Shown here piece by piece: positions 35,776 to 47,002 of a stretch of DNA of 64,000 bases. This DNA is from Tragulus kanchil. Its lineage: Eukaryota; Chordata; Mammalia; Artiodactyla; Tragulidae. Within the stretch, counting starts at the first letter, position 1. Each line of letters begins with the position of its first letter. Where the stretch lies: positions 91,299,001 to 91,363,000 of the forward strand of contig JAIOJX010000005.1 in assembly GCA_022376925.1 (NCBI GenBank), read 5' to 3'. The notes below the pieces were generated by a model. That model had not been told where the DNA came from, searched no databases, and worked only from the letters and a program-made list of their open reading frames with translations. The position numbers were made by a program, and so were the translations under genes.

Positions 35776-36298
35776 CCTTAACTTCTTTGTAGGCCTTGCC
35801 TTGTAAATGTCTAGAGGTAAGGCTGGTTTGAAGAGGTTTGGTTTTAAAAATTTACATTCACTCCTTCTCCGTGACCTCTTTTTAAATATGCTTTGATTAT
35901 TTCTTCTCCAGCCTTTGTCTTTTTTTATGGTTTAAAGGAGAAAGGTGTTTATTTCTCCCCCGTGTTCCTGCCCTGAGTTGAGCAATTCAGGTTGATGGGG
36001 TAGTTCAGTTGCATGACATCCTTCAAGTCCTCTATTTTCCCCATCTTGTTCCCTGAGGACCACTTAGAGCAGAGAAACTCTACCTCAGAGCTTGACCCCA
36101 GTCTGCTCCCTGTCTGTGTGTATAGAGGTTCACTGGACGCAACCACACCATGTGTACACGTATTATCTATGGCTGCTTTGAGGCTGCAAACATAGAGATG
36201 AGAATTTCTGCAACTTCCTAGCTACAGAGTCTGAAATATTTACCACCTGATCCTTTAGATATACCGTCCAGCCTTTTTTTTTTAAAGAGCCTTAACTT

Positions 36299-36871
36299 GG
36301 GGGCTTCCCTCGTGGTCCAGTAGGTGGAGAGGCCGCCTTGCAGTGCAAGGGGCACCGGCTCAATCGCTGGCCTGTGAAGATCCCGCGTGCTGCGGAGTGG
36401 CTGAATCGGTGTGTTCAATTGTCCGATTACGAGCCAGCACTCTGGAGCGTGTGCGCCCAGAGCTGGTGTGCTCTGCAGAGAGGGGCCACTATGGTGGGAG
36501 GCCCACACAAGCCAAAGAATAAAGATGGATGAAAATAAATAAATAAAAAACCAGTAAAAAGAGGCCAAAATTAGGGGATTCCCTGGTGGTCCAGTGGGTA
36601 AGGATACTGCCTTGTAGTGCAAGGGGCTCCGGTTCAATCCCTGGCCTGGGAAGATCCCACGTGCCACGGACTGTGGCTGGACCGAAGTGCCCAACTACTG
36701 AGCTGGCACTCTGGGGTGCCTGCGCCCAGGGCCGATGCTTAGCAGAGAGAGAGGCCGCTGCGATGGGAGGCCCACACAGGCCAAAGAATGAAGATGAATA
36801 AATAAAAGATCAATAGAAGTGGCCAAAAAAAAAAAACCCACAAAGGCCAAAATTAAACAAAAAACCAAACA
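36299..36871 (+). mobile_element. Nested CHR pair, second copy (duplication L)
   Basis: Same two insertions and the same target duplications as 35203-35775, shifted by about 1096 bp. Confidence 0.88.
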
Positions 36872-36913
36872 CCTTAACTTCTTTGTAGGCCTTGCCTTGT
36901 AAATGTCTAGAGG

Positions 36914-37630
36914 TCAGTCTGGTGAAAGTTTCTGTTTGATCCTTCGGGAAGACTAAAGGAATATGTTTGTAAGATTGCTCTCCACTCTACCTGCAAAGAC
37001 CACCACACTTAAAAGGAAGTTGCTTATGAGGAGAAAAAAGCCTCAGCCCAAGAGCTGTTGACAATTTCCACCTCACTCTCCACTGGGTCCACTCTACCGT
37101 TTCTTTTCATTGATTTTTCTAAACTTCAACTTTTTATTTTCAGGTTTTACACAAAATTATCTTCAATCCTTTTATAGTGATGTTTTCCCATATATTTTTT
37201 ACTTTTACTTTTTATCTCCTATTTCCTCTTCTTAATCTTTAATCTCCCATATTTATATGGGTTTTGCCTAAAATTTTATTTCACGGATTTTTATCCTTTA
37301 TCTCTTTTGCTTTTAGAGGTTTAACCTTTAATCTCATTTATCTCTAGCCTTTTATACTGCATTTTACACATCATTTATTTTCTTCTATTATTTTTGACTG
37401 TTAATCTTTTGCCTTCATGGGACTTTTTAGTCTCCCATTTTAATCAGTATTTTATTTCTTTTTCCTCCCATCTCAATTTTTTAATGTTACAGTCTTTCTA
37501 ACCTCCCTTTCTTACTTAATTATTAAAAGTTGATCATATACGTTTCCTTAATTTTTTTTAAATCATGATTGACAGAGAGTGTGATAATAGAGTTAACAGC
37601 CACAGAGAAGTTCTGTACTAGAGTGGGGGA
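36914..37630. other. Unclassified; T-rich low-complexity stretch
   Basis: 36914-37080 has no recognised feature. From about 37085 to 37560 the plus strand is T-rich with recurring TTTTATCTC/TTTTAATCTCC-like words, a degenerate low-complexity region. No gene. Confidence 0.45.
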
Positions 37631-37639
37631 GTAGGAAGC

Positions 37640-38211
37640 TTTCATTTCTCCCCATGAATTTTATTGGAATTTTATTGGAGATAAAATTTTACAGAATTTT
37701 ATTGGAGTATATAGCTGATTTGATTGGAGTGTAGCTGTGTTAGTTTTGGGTGTACAGAAAAGTGAATCAGTTTTGTGTATACGCACAAACAGCCATGGGC
37801 ACAGACACACACACATACACTCTTATTTTAGATTCTTTTCCCACATAGATCATCACAAAATACTGAGTAGAGTTCCCTGTGCTATACAAGTAGGTCGTAT
37901 TAGTTAAATTTTTTTTATGTTGTAGTGTGTACATGTTGATCTCACTCTCCCAATTTATCCCTTTGCCTGTCTTACCCCTGATAATGATATCTGTTCTCTA
38001 CATCTGTAACTCTATTTCTGTCTTGTAGATAAGTTCATTAGTACTGTATTTTTCTATCCCATATATTAATATATGATGTCATATCATTTTGTCTGTATTA
38101 CATTATTCAGTATGATGATTTCTAGAGTCATCCATGTTGCTACAAATGGCATTATGTCATTGTTTTTTATGGCCGAGTAATATTCCATTGTATATTTGTA
38201 CCACATTTTCT
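37640..38211 (-). mobile_element. Antisense L1 3' UTR and ORF2 end, left of nested L1
   Basis: TTTATTGGAGTATATAGCTG, GTGTTAGTTTTGGGTGTACA, AGAGTTCCCTGTGCTATACA, then CATGTTGCTACAAATGGCAT and TATTCCATTGTATATTTGTA. It resumes after the nested L1 at 39466. Confidence 0.85.
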
Positions 38212-39465
38212 TTTTTTTTTTTTAAACCTTTATTTCACTTTTAACTTTTACAGAGTTTTGTTGTTCACAGACATGCATGTTCTCAGATTAGTCACATGTA
38301 TATCGCCCCCTTCCCTCCCCTCCCGACCATCACACAGCACCCCTGAAGGATCCCCTTTTCTCACAGAGCAATGACTAGAGCTATTTTCTTCACTTATGAT
38401 AGTACAGGCCTTCATGCTACTTCCTTTACGCCTCTCACCCACTGTTCCTTCCCCACAATGTCCATATGTCCACTGTCCATGTCTGTCTTTCTGTCGCTTC
38501 ACTGCATGTGCCATCATCACCATCCTACTAGATTCCATATATATGTGTTAATATACTGTATTTGTCCTTCTCTTTCTGACTGACTTCACTTTTGATGATA
38601 GGTTCTAGAGCTAACCACCTCATTAGGACTGAGTCTTCTGCATTTCTCTTTACAGCTGTGTAGTATTCCATTGTATATATGTACCAGAGCTTTTGGATCC
38701 ATTCGTTCGTCGATGGGCATCTAGGTTCCTTCCATGTTCTAGCTATTGTATAGAGAGCTGCAATGAACATTGGGGTACAGGTGCTTCTTTCAGTTTTGAT
38801 TTCGTCAGGGTATAAGCCTAAGAGTGGGATTGCTGGGTCATATGGTGCTTCTAGTTTTAGTTTTTTAAGAAATCTCCAGACTGTCTTCCATAGAGGCTGT
38901 ATCAATTTACACTCACACCAGCAATGCAAGAGGGTTCCCTTTTCTCCGCAGCCTCTCCAGCATTTGTTGTCTCTCGATTTGTTGATGATGGCCATTCTGA
39001 CGGGTGTGAGGTGGTATCTCATTGTGGTTTTAATTTGCATTTCTCTAATGCTAAGCGAGGTTGAGCATCGTTTCATGTGTTTTTGGGCCATCTGTATGTT
39101 CTCTTTGGAGAGACGTCTCCTTAGATCTTTTTCCCATTTTTTGATTGGGTTGTTCGTTTTTCCTGTGCTGAGTTGTCTGAGTTGCTTGTAGATTTTGGAG
39201 ATTAATTCTTTGTCTGTTGTTTCATTTGCTATGATTTTCTCCCACTCTGTGGGGTGTCTGTTGAGCTTTTTTGTAATTTCTTTAGCTGTACAAAAGCTTT
39301 TAAGTTTCATTAGGTCCCACATGTTCGTTTGTCTTTTTAGTTCCACTATTCTAGTAGGTGGGTCAGAGAAGATCTTGCTTTGATTGATGTCCTTGAGTGT
39401 TTTGCCTATATTCTCCTCTAAGAGTTTGATGGTTTCTGGTCTTCCATTTAGGTCTTTAATTCATT
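38212..39465 (-). mobile_element. Young 5'-truncated L1, nested in older L1
   Basis: Starts with a T-run (A-tail of the minus-strand element), then a C-rich 3' UTR block (CCCCCTTCCCTCCCCTCCCG), then a long open ORF2 C-terminal frame. The 5' end is truncated in ORF2 at about 39465. The long uninterrupted frame marks it as younger than every other L1 in the window. Confidence 0.92.
38528..39346 (-). pseudogene. L1 ORF2p C-terminal fragment (272 codons open)
   Basis: The open frame encodes the last part of L1 ORF2p, downstream of the reverse transcriptase. Visible segments: the N-terminal [15 protein letters not shown], then ADEKKY-type spacing replaced by [20 protein letters not shown] (about residues 84-103), the C-terminal cysteine motif CX3CX7HX4C intact at C129, C133, H141 and C146, then [13 protein letters not shown] and [14 protein letters not shown]. 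The endonuclease and polymerase domains are absent because the insertion is 5'-truncated, so it cannot retrotranspose by itself. The Met at residue 1 is internal to ORF2 and is not a true start; the frame is open further 5'. No promoter is present. It is a dead fragment of a recently active lineage. Confidence 0.9.
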
Positions 39466-40010
39466 CATATATTAATATATGATGTCATATCATTTTGTCT
39501 GTATTACATTATTCAGTATGATGATTTCTAGATTCATCCATGTTGCTACAAATGGCATTATGTCATTGTTTTTTATGGCCGAGTAATATTCCATTGTATA
39601 TTTGTACCACATTTTCTTTATCCATTCCTATGTTGACGATCATTTACATTGTTTCCATGTCCTGTCTGTTGTAAACAATGCTGCTATGAACATTGTGGTG
39701 CATGTACCTTTTTTGAATTATGCTGCATGTATCTTTTTTGATATATGCCCAGGAATGGCATTGCTGGATTGTATGGTAGCTATGTTTTTAGTTTTTCAAG
39801 GAAACTTAAAACTGTTTTCCATAATGAGCTCACCAGTTTATGCTCCCATCGACAGTGTAGGAGGGTTTCCTATTCTCTACACCCTCTCTAGAATGCATTG
39901 TTTGCATATTTTTTGATGATGGCCGTTCTGACTGATGTGAGGTGATACCTCATTGTGGTTTTCATTTGCATTTCTTTAATAACTAGTGTCGTCATTTGCT
40001 TGTCTTTCTC
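39466..40010 (-). mobile_element. Antisense L1 ORF2 end, right of nested L1
   Basis: Continuation of 37640-38211: TTGTAAACAATGCTGCTATG, GGAATGGCATTGCTGGATTG, AACTGTTTTCCATAATGAGC, CGTTCTGACTGATGTGAGGT. All frames are broken. It ends near 40010, where unclassified sequence begins. Confidence 0.85.
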
Positions 40011-40992
40011 CCAAATTGTTAATCCTTTTTCTTGTTATTTCATAATAGTGTTCAACATCTATTTATTATAATTTCCTATAGCAATCATCTTTCTCTGGGA
40101 ACCTGAGTTTAAGGTTAGCAGTGGTCTTACAGGGTTCACCTAAAATCAGGGGGAACAAAAGATTTTCCCCATGGAACATTCTTTTATTGACATGTATTAC
40201 AGTTGCTTCATATTTAATGTGTAACCCATCATATTTGAAAGTATGAACAAAGTTCACAAAATCTAAAGTTTAATATGATCTTCTGAATACAGTATTATAA
40301 GAGAAGTAAATAAGTCTTGTTTATCTTTTTCTTCCTTGTTTTCATTCTCTCTTTTCTCTTCTGTAAAAATGAGGATGCTAATGCTAACCCTGTACACTTG
40401 CAATGAGAATTAAGTGAGAAAAATGTATGCCCCTAGGTACAGCATATTGCGTAAACTATAGTAGCTTCTCAGTGAAAATGTCCCTTTTTCATTTGGTCGA
40501 GTTAAAAATATCAAGTAAAATGCATATATATTGATCAGAGGAATTAATTTGGAAATCAGAAGTTCATAGCTTGTAGAAATAGCTGAAGCAGATTCTTAGT
40601 ATCAAATACAATTAGCTTATGGAAATAAAAGACCTAACAAACACACAGCAATTGGTTTTGCTAATAGTCACTTTTTTCCTTTGAAATACATTCTTTTACT
40701 GATGACTGATGTCCTTAGTAGGGACTTTACCAGACAAAAACCATATTTTTCTCCCTCCACGTAACATCCAGTGTAGGAATACTTTTTTTTTAGTATAAGA
40801 TGAGTCATATTAGATGAAAATATTTCTTAACGTGACTCATTGGTATAATGGATAATGCTTTGGACTTCTAAATGAAAAATCTCTCACAACATATACCTAA
40901 GAACTGATGATGGTGGTGTATATGGTAAAAATTCCAGAGTCCACACTGGAGAGCTTCCAGGGCATGGCCATGCATGGCGAACATCCATACAC
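40011..40992. other. Unclassified, non-coding
   Basis: No gene or repeat recognised apart from the tRNA-like fragment at 40833. Single copy. Confidence 0.4.
40833..40873 (+). pseudogene. tRNA-Arg(UCU)-like 5' half
   Basis: The sequence TGGTATAATGGATAATGCTT followed by TGGACTTCTAAAT parallels the D-arm and anticodon arm of tRNA-Arg-UCU (family knowledge: ...AATGGATAGCGCATTGGACTTCTAA...). The anticodon loop would read CTTCTAA, anticodon TCT. The T-arm (GGTTCGAGTCC) is missing and the acceptor stem cannot pair, so this is at best a truncated tRNA pseudogene. Chance similarity over about 35 nt cannot be excluded. Confidence 0.45.
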
Positions 40993-43247
40993 GTTATAGT
41001 GTAAGTGATGCCTCCTGGGCTCATGTGATTCTAATGACCTGCGTGGAGAAGTTGGATGTCAGCACCAATGACTGTGTCAAGTTGCCCTCTCTACTCTTCC
41101 CCATCTAGGTATGACTCATTTTTCCCAGGAAGAATAAACATGACATTTTTAATGTGTAGCCTGACTCCCACAGAGTCCATTACTCATTTGCAGCCCGGGA
41201 GCTGAGGGAAGTGAAGTGGCCTAAAGCGTTATCACTCTGTTCTGATCTATTGCTATTCAAAGCCTGTTTAAAACTCTGACCCTGATGCCTCAGTGGATGG
41301 TCTGTTCCTTCCTCTTTTACCGGGGATTTATTTGAGCTTAAATATGTCCATCGTCACTATGTCACGGCTAACATGGGTCATCCTAGTGCCTGTTTTAAAG
41401 TAAACAGTGGCCAGTTTAGAGTGACCTGAAAAGACTTCCACATTCTTTAAGTCAAATTTAAATATTATGACAATTTTCTTATTACTCTGAAAAACTGCTT
41501 TAACAAATGAAAGTAGGAAGAACTGAGTTTAGACAGCATAATTGGCTACAGGACCAGATTCTGGATATATGAGGCTAAGATCTTGATGCCTACTTGGGAA
41601 AAGGGGTTCATTTTCTCTGTTTCACACATCACACTCAGAGCTCCAAACTCTGAGGATCAGAAGCTGCTTGCTACTCAGTTCTTTAATTGTATAGTTAACC
41701 AACCAAACAAGCAGACAAACAAGAATCCTTACAACTGAGTAAAACACCTTGGGGAGATGTGCCAGTGAAATCACTTTTACCAATATGATGGCAAGGTCTC
41801 ATTTGACTGCACGCAGAATATGATCTGCTCCAGTGTTTCTCAGACTGTGCCCAGACACATCGTTCGACAGTCCATATATTTTTGTGTGAGAACTTAAAAA
41901 ACTACTTTGTATTTATTTCAATGAAAACAATTTAAAAATAGAATTAAATACACTCTCAACAGGAGCACAGTCCAGATTTTCTGGGTGACATCCTGTTAAC
42001 CAAGAATATTCAGAGGAGCTCAGTGCCCATATTGGAGATTGGGTCAATGTCCTTGTGGCAGCATGCTAACTGGGAAATTTGCACTGAGGTATCAAGAGGT
42101 GGTAGAATCAGCTTCCACATGGATGACCTGTTATAGTGTAAGTGATGCCTCCTGGGCTCATGTGATTCTAATGACCTGCGTGGAGAAGTTGGATGTCAGC
42201 ACCAATGACTGTGTCAAGTTGCCCTCTCTACTCTTCCCCATCTAGGTATGACTCATTTTTCCCAGGAAGAATAAACATGACATTTTAATGTGTAGCCTGA
42301 CTCCCACAGAGTCCATTACTCATTTGCAGCCCGGGAGCTGAGGGAAGTGAAGTGGCCTAAAGCGTTATCACTCTGTTCTGATCTATTGCTATTCAAAGCC
42401 TGTTTAAAACTCTGACCCTGATGCCTCAGTGGATGGTCTGTTCCTTCCTCTTTTACCGGGGATTTATTTGAGCTTAAATATGTCCATCGTCACTATGTCA
42501 CGGCTAACATGGGTCATCCTAGTGCCTGTTTTAAAGTAAACAGTGGCCAGTTTAGAGTGACCTGAAAAGACTTCCACATTCTTTAAGTCAAATTTAAATA
42601 TTATGACAATTTTCTTATTACTCTGAAAAACTGCTTTAACAAATGAAAGTAGGAAGAACTGAGTTTAGACAGCATAATTGGCTACAGGACCAGATTCTGG
42701 ATATATGAGGCTAAGATCTTGATGCCTACTTGGGAAAAGGGGTTCATTTTCTCTGTTTCACACATCACACTCAGAGCTCCAAACTCTGAGGATCAGAAGC
42801 TGCTTGCTACTCAGTTCTTTAATTGTATAGTTAACCAACCAAACAAGCAGACAAACAAGAATCCTTACAACTGAGTAAAACACCTTGGGGAGATGTGCCA
42901 GTGAAATCACTTTTACCAATATGATGGCAAGGTCTCATTTGACTGCACGCAGAATATGATCTGCTCCAGTGTTTCTCAGACTGTGCCCAGACACATCGTT
43001 CGACAGTCCATATATTTTTGTGTGAGAACTTAAAAAACTACTTTGTATTTATTTCAATGAAAACAATTTAAAAATAGAATTAAATACACTCTCAACAGGA
43101 GCACAGTCCAGATTTTCTGGGTGACATCCTGTTAACCAAGAATATTCAGAGGAGCTCAGTGCCCATATTGGAGATTGGGTCAATGTCCTTGTGGCAGCAT
43201 GCTAACTGGGAAATTTGCACTGAGGTATCAAGAGGTGGTAGAATCAG
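40993..43247. repeat. Block-overlap duplication M
   Basis: Copy 1 is 40993-42111 and copy 2 is 42130-43247, offset 1137, with an 18-nt filler (42112-42129) at the joint. The visible difference is one T in a run near 41147 versus 42285. The content is unclassified unique sequence; no repeat family or coding domain is recognised. Confidence 0.95.
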
Positions 43248-43930
43248 ACTTTTTTAAAAGGGAAAGCACAGAGACCAACTGCCAAGATACAGATTTTCAA
43301 AGAAAATATTTAAGAATTGGTTCTGGCTTTTGGTTTTTTTCATTCAACTTGGAGACAGCAAAGGATAGACATAATGGAGGCTCGGTGAGAATATTTTGAG
43401 AATATATTTGGAGATTTGGAGCAAGCTGTGCTGTGAATCTCTCTCTTATACACACACATGTATGCAAGATGGAGGTCCTTGTTTGATCACCACCATCATC
43501 ATGAATGATTGGCAGTGAGGGGAGAGACTGTAATAGCTTATATAGTTAAATATTAAAATAATGGGCACAAAGTGACCTAGTTCATGACTCACAGGTAAGA
43601 GTCAACACTAGGGCTTCACTATGTATTTCTTTTCTTTATAATGAATACATGTTTTACTCAAGTGGCAAAGTTAATAGTGTATGTAAATTTTTTGAAAGGA
43701 TAGTTTTTATTATGTAGAAATGAACAATTATAATCAAGGAACAACTCAAAGCTCTTTTACTCATCATCATGTGGATGATAATTTTTTTTATGACCAATTG
43801 AAGCAAGTTCAATGTTTTTACCCACTTTTCCACAGCCTTTGATTCAGTGTACAAATATCAGTTTTGGGCTCAGCTGATTAGCTTAAAATAAATCCTTTCT
43901 TTTTGATAACATGGACCAACTTAATATGAC
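43248..43930. other. Unclassified, non-coding
   Basis: AT-rich. Nothing recognised. Confidence 0.4.
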
Positions 43931-44016
43931 TTCAAATGACAAGGTTGATATGTTATTTTGAATAATCACGCAGCACTTTTCATCTCTGGAATGTTTTCTG
44001 TTCATAGTTCTTCTTT

Positions 44017-44143
44017 TTTTAAAAAAAATTCTTGGCTGTGCCTTGTGTCCTACAGGATCTTAATTACCCAACCAGGGATCCAACCTGTGCCCCCTGTAGT
44101 GGAAGCTCTAAGTCTTAACTACTGGACTTCCAGGGAATTCCCT
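44017..44143 (-). mobile_element. CHR-type SINE, short
   Basis: Antisense: TTCTTGGCTGTGCCTTGTGT, GGATCTTAATTACCCAACCA, GGGATCCAACCTGTGCCCCC, CTTAACTACTGGACTTCCAG, GGAATTCCC. Second copy at 45141-45266. Confidence 0.8.
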
Positions 44144-44695
44144 ATTCATGTTTCCTCCTTAATTCAAAGCTTTATGTCCTGAAACTATGTTTGTCTGGAA
44201 CAGAGAAATACCCCTCTTCCATGAAATGTAGACAAATATTTTTTGATGTGCATATGTCATAATTTTATTACCATGAACCAGCATGCGCCTAATAGGTAAC
44301 CAAGTTGGTTTGTAATTACTGCTGAGAAAAAGAAAGGATTCAGTTCAAATATTTTTGATACCCAATATTTTATCTGGGGCGGGGAGTGAGATTTACCCTG
44401 ACATTTAATCTAGCTCTGTTCTAGCCAACACTTCTGTATGGCAAGCTTTAAGTCTTCAATCATGTTGTTTTATCTTTTGCAACAGGTTGCTTTTGGAGGA
44501 GATATCAGAGTACGCAATTTGAATATTCTGTGGTTTTTCTGACAGTTCCATTTTCAGTTGCACAGTTGAGTAATTGACAATTTAAATTTTTTTTTAGGCT
44601 AACACTAGTTTGGCTCTAATCTGTAGTGCGGAAATTTAGGAACTTAATTACCTTTGCTTGTGTGTACTGAAGAAGAACCAACATAACCTCACCCT

Positions 44696-44960
44696 GATTT
44701 TATATTGAAGTATAGTTGATTTCCAGTATTTTATTAGTCTCAGGTGCACATCATAATGATTCAATATTTCCGCTGATTGTACTCCATTATAGATTTTTAT
44801 AGGAATAATGGCTCTAATTTCCTGTGTTATGAAATATATCCTACCTTATATATAGTAGTTTGTATCTGTTAATACCATACCCCTAACTTGCCTCTACTCC
44901 CTTCCCTCTCTGCTTTGGCGACCATAGATTTGTTTCCTCTATCTATTGCTTTCTCTGTCA
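44696..44960 (-). mobile_element. L1 3' UTR fragment
   Basis: Antisense: TTTTATATTGAAGTATAGTT, TATTAGTCTCAGGTGCACAT, then C-rich TGCCTCTACTCCCTTCCCTC and GGCGACCATAGATTTGTTTC. Present again at about 45818-46085 and 47003-47240 through duplications N and O. Confidence 0.8.
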
Positions 44961-45140
44961 AACACTTTTTCTCTATTCTGAAAATTGTTGTTGTTTATTT
45001 TTTGCTAATTCTCCATGGATTCCCCAGACAAGAATAGTGGAGCAGGTTGCCATTTTCAAATGACAAGGTTGATATGTTATTTTGAATAATCACGCAGCAC
45101 TTTTCATCTCTGGAATGTTTTCTGTTCATAGTTCTTCTTT

Positions 45141-46085
45141 TTTTAAAAAAAATTCTTGGCTGTGCCTTGTGTCCTACAGGATCTTAATTACCCAACCAGG
45201 GATCCAACCTGTGCCCCCTGTAGTGGAAGCTCTAAGTCTTAACTACTGGACTTCCAGGGAATTCCCTATTCATGTTTCCTCCTTAATTCAAAGCTTTATG
45301 TCCTGAAACTATGTTTGTCTGGAACAGAGAAATACCCCTCTTCCATGAAATGTAGACAAATATTTTTTGATGTGCATATGTCATAATTTTATTACCATGA
45401 ACCAGCATGCGCCTAATAGGTAACCAAGTTGGTTTGTAATTACTGCTGAGAAAAAGAAAGGATTCAGTTCAAATATTTTTGATACCCAATATTTTATCTG
45501 GGGCGGGGAGTGAGATTTACCCTGACATTTAATCTAGCTCTGTTCTAGCCAACACTTCTGTATGGCAAGCTTTAAGTCTTCAATCATGTTGTTTTATCTT
45601 TTGCAACAGGTTGCTTTTGGAGGAGATATCAGAGTACGCAATTTGAATATTCTGTGGTTTTTCTGACAGTTCCATTTTCAGTTGCACAGTTGAGTAATTG
45701 ACAATTTAAATTTTTTTTTAGGCTAACACTAGTTTGGCTCTAATCTGTAGTGCGGAATTCAGGAACTTAATTACCTTTGCTTGTGTGTACTGAAGAAGAA
45801 CCAACATAACCTCACCCTGATTTTATATTGAAGTATAGTTGATTTCCAGTATTTTATTAGTCTCAGGTGCACATCATAATGATTCAATATTTCCGCTGAT
45901 TGTACTCCATTATAGATTTTTATAGGAATAATGGCTCTAATTTCCTGTGTTATGAAATATATCCTACCTTATATATAGTAGTTTGTATCTGTTAATACCA
46001 TACCCCTAACTTGCCTCTACTCCCTTCCCTCTCTGCTTTGGCGACCATAGATTTGTTTCCTCTATCTATTGCTTTCTCTGTCAAA
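45141..46085 (-). mobile_element. CHR SINE and L1 3' UTR, second copy (duplication N)
   Basis: The CHR SINE at 45141-45266 and the L1 3' UTR at about 45818-46085 repeat the pair at 44017-44960, with unclassified sequence between them in both copies. Confidence 0.8.
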
Positions 46086-46110
46086 CACTTTTTCTCTATT
46101 CTGAAAATTG

Positions 46111-46307
46111 TTGTTGTTTAGTTGCTAATTCTTTGCAATCCCATGAACCGTAGCCCACCAAGCTCCTCTCTCCATGGAATTCCCCAGACAAGAATAGTGG
46201 AGCAGGTTGCCATTTCCTTCTCCAGGGGATCTTCCCAATCCAGGGATCCAACCTGCATTTCCTGCATTGGCAGGCAGATTTTTTACCACTGAGTCACCTA
46301 GGAAACC
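46111..46307 (-). mobile_element. Bov-tA SINE
   Basis: Antisense, full length: TTAGTTGCTAATTCTTTGCA, ACAAGAATAGTGGAGCAGGT, CTTCTCCAGGGGATCTTCCC, and head TTTTTTACCACTGAGTCACC. A truncated version lies at 44990-45054 and a full second copy at 47269-47466. Confidence 0.9.
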
Positions 46308-46349
46308 ATTCTGGAAGTAGCAACCTTTTTCATTAGAAGTTCTGGAACC

Positions 46350-46640
46350 CCCTGTTGTAAACTAAATGTTATGTCCCCACCTTCCCATTTATATGTTGAA
46401 GCCCAAACCACTCAGTGTGGCTGTTGTGAGAGATGGAGCCACTAAAGAAGAGATTAAATTTAAATGAAGTCATAGGGTGGGACCTTAAGAATTAAGTGAC
46501 TGCCAGTAGTGGTCATGATCTAGGCAAAAGTAGCTGGTCTGAAAGAATGAGGCTAATATTCCCTTAAGAGCAGAGCTGAAAGAGGAGAGGGTATTGATTG
46601 TGCTTAAGACCTTGATTTCAGTTTTTTGTGAGGCTCAGCT
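46350..46640 (+). mobile_element. MLT1-type LTR (ERVL-MaLR)
   Basis: Sense MaLR LTR 5' part: CTGTTGTAAACTAAATGTTA, TGTCCCC, ATTTATATGTTGAAGCCCAA, GGAGCCACTAAAGAAGAGAT, GAAGTCATAGGGTGGGACCT. Degenerate and 3'-truncated. Second copy at about 47508-47798. Confidence 0.75.
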
Positions 46641-46668
46641 GTACTTTTTCCATCTGGTACTTTCATTG

Positions 46669-46887
46669 TGTGCGTTCTTAGTCACTTAGTTGTGTCTGAC
46701 TCTTTGCCACCCCATGGACTGTAGCTCACCAAGCTCTGCTGTCCATGGGATTTTCCAGGCAAGAATACCAGACTGGGCTGCCATTTTCCTACTCCAGGGG
46801 ATCTTTCTGACCCAGGAATTGAACCCATGGCTCCTATGTCTCCTGCATTAGAGGTGGTTTCTTGACCCATTGAACCATTGGGAAGCC
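46669..46887 (-). mobile_element. Bov-tA SINE
   Basis: Antisense, full length: TTAGTTGTGTCTGACTCTTT, GCCACCCCATGGACTGTAGC, CTACTCCAGGGGATC, TTGACCCATTGAACCATTGG, GAAGCC. Copies: full at 47827-48047 and 5'-cut at 49032-49178. Confidence 0.92.
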
Positions 46888-47002
46888 TGGTAATTTTATG
46901 GCCAGCATATTAATTACTTAGCCTAAGGTAGTTTAAATTGGGTCTGTGTCACTTCTGGCTTTAAGTTCTGCCAAATACAGGAGCATGTCTTCCACTTAAT
47001 GG

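Larger units (their letters stand above)
34718..36913. repeat. Block-overlap duplication L
   Basis: Copy 1 is 34718-35817 and copy 2 is 35818-36913, offset 1100. The only clear difference is 4 nt in T/A runs near 34741 versus 35841. The unit holds a hAT-like fragment and the SINE-in-SINE pair. Its first ~110 bp overlap duplication K. Confidence 0.95.
38060..39617. repeat. 152-bp direct repeats flanking the nested L1
   Basis: 38060-38211 and 39466-39617 match over 152 bp with one visible mismatch (CTAGAGTC versus CTAGATTC). They bracket the L1 at 38212-39465 exactly, as a target-site duplication would. The right copy reads on as TTTTCTTT/ATCC, a plausible L1 endonuclease site on the strand expected for a minus-strand L1. 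The length is far above the usual 7-20 bp. Confidence 0.85.
43931..46215. repeat. Block-overlap duplication N
   Basis: Copy 1 is 43931-45054 and copy 2 is 45055-46215, offset 1124. Copy 1 lacks about 45 nt of Bov-tA sequence roughly 40 nt before the joint. A small substitution cluster lies near 44630 versus 45755 (GCGGAAATTTAGG versus GCGGAATTCAGG). Confidence 0.95.

Noticed and set aside
35122..36694. 158-codon minus-strand frame present twice
   Set aside because: Translation of two antisense CHR SINEs; the second instance is duplication L.
38763..39383. 142-codon plus-strand frame
   Set aside because: Shadow of the antisense L1 ORF2 C-terminal frame at 38528-39346.
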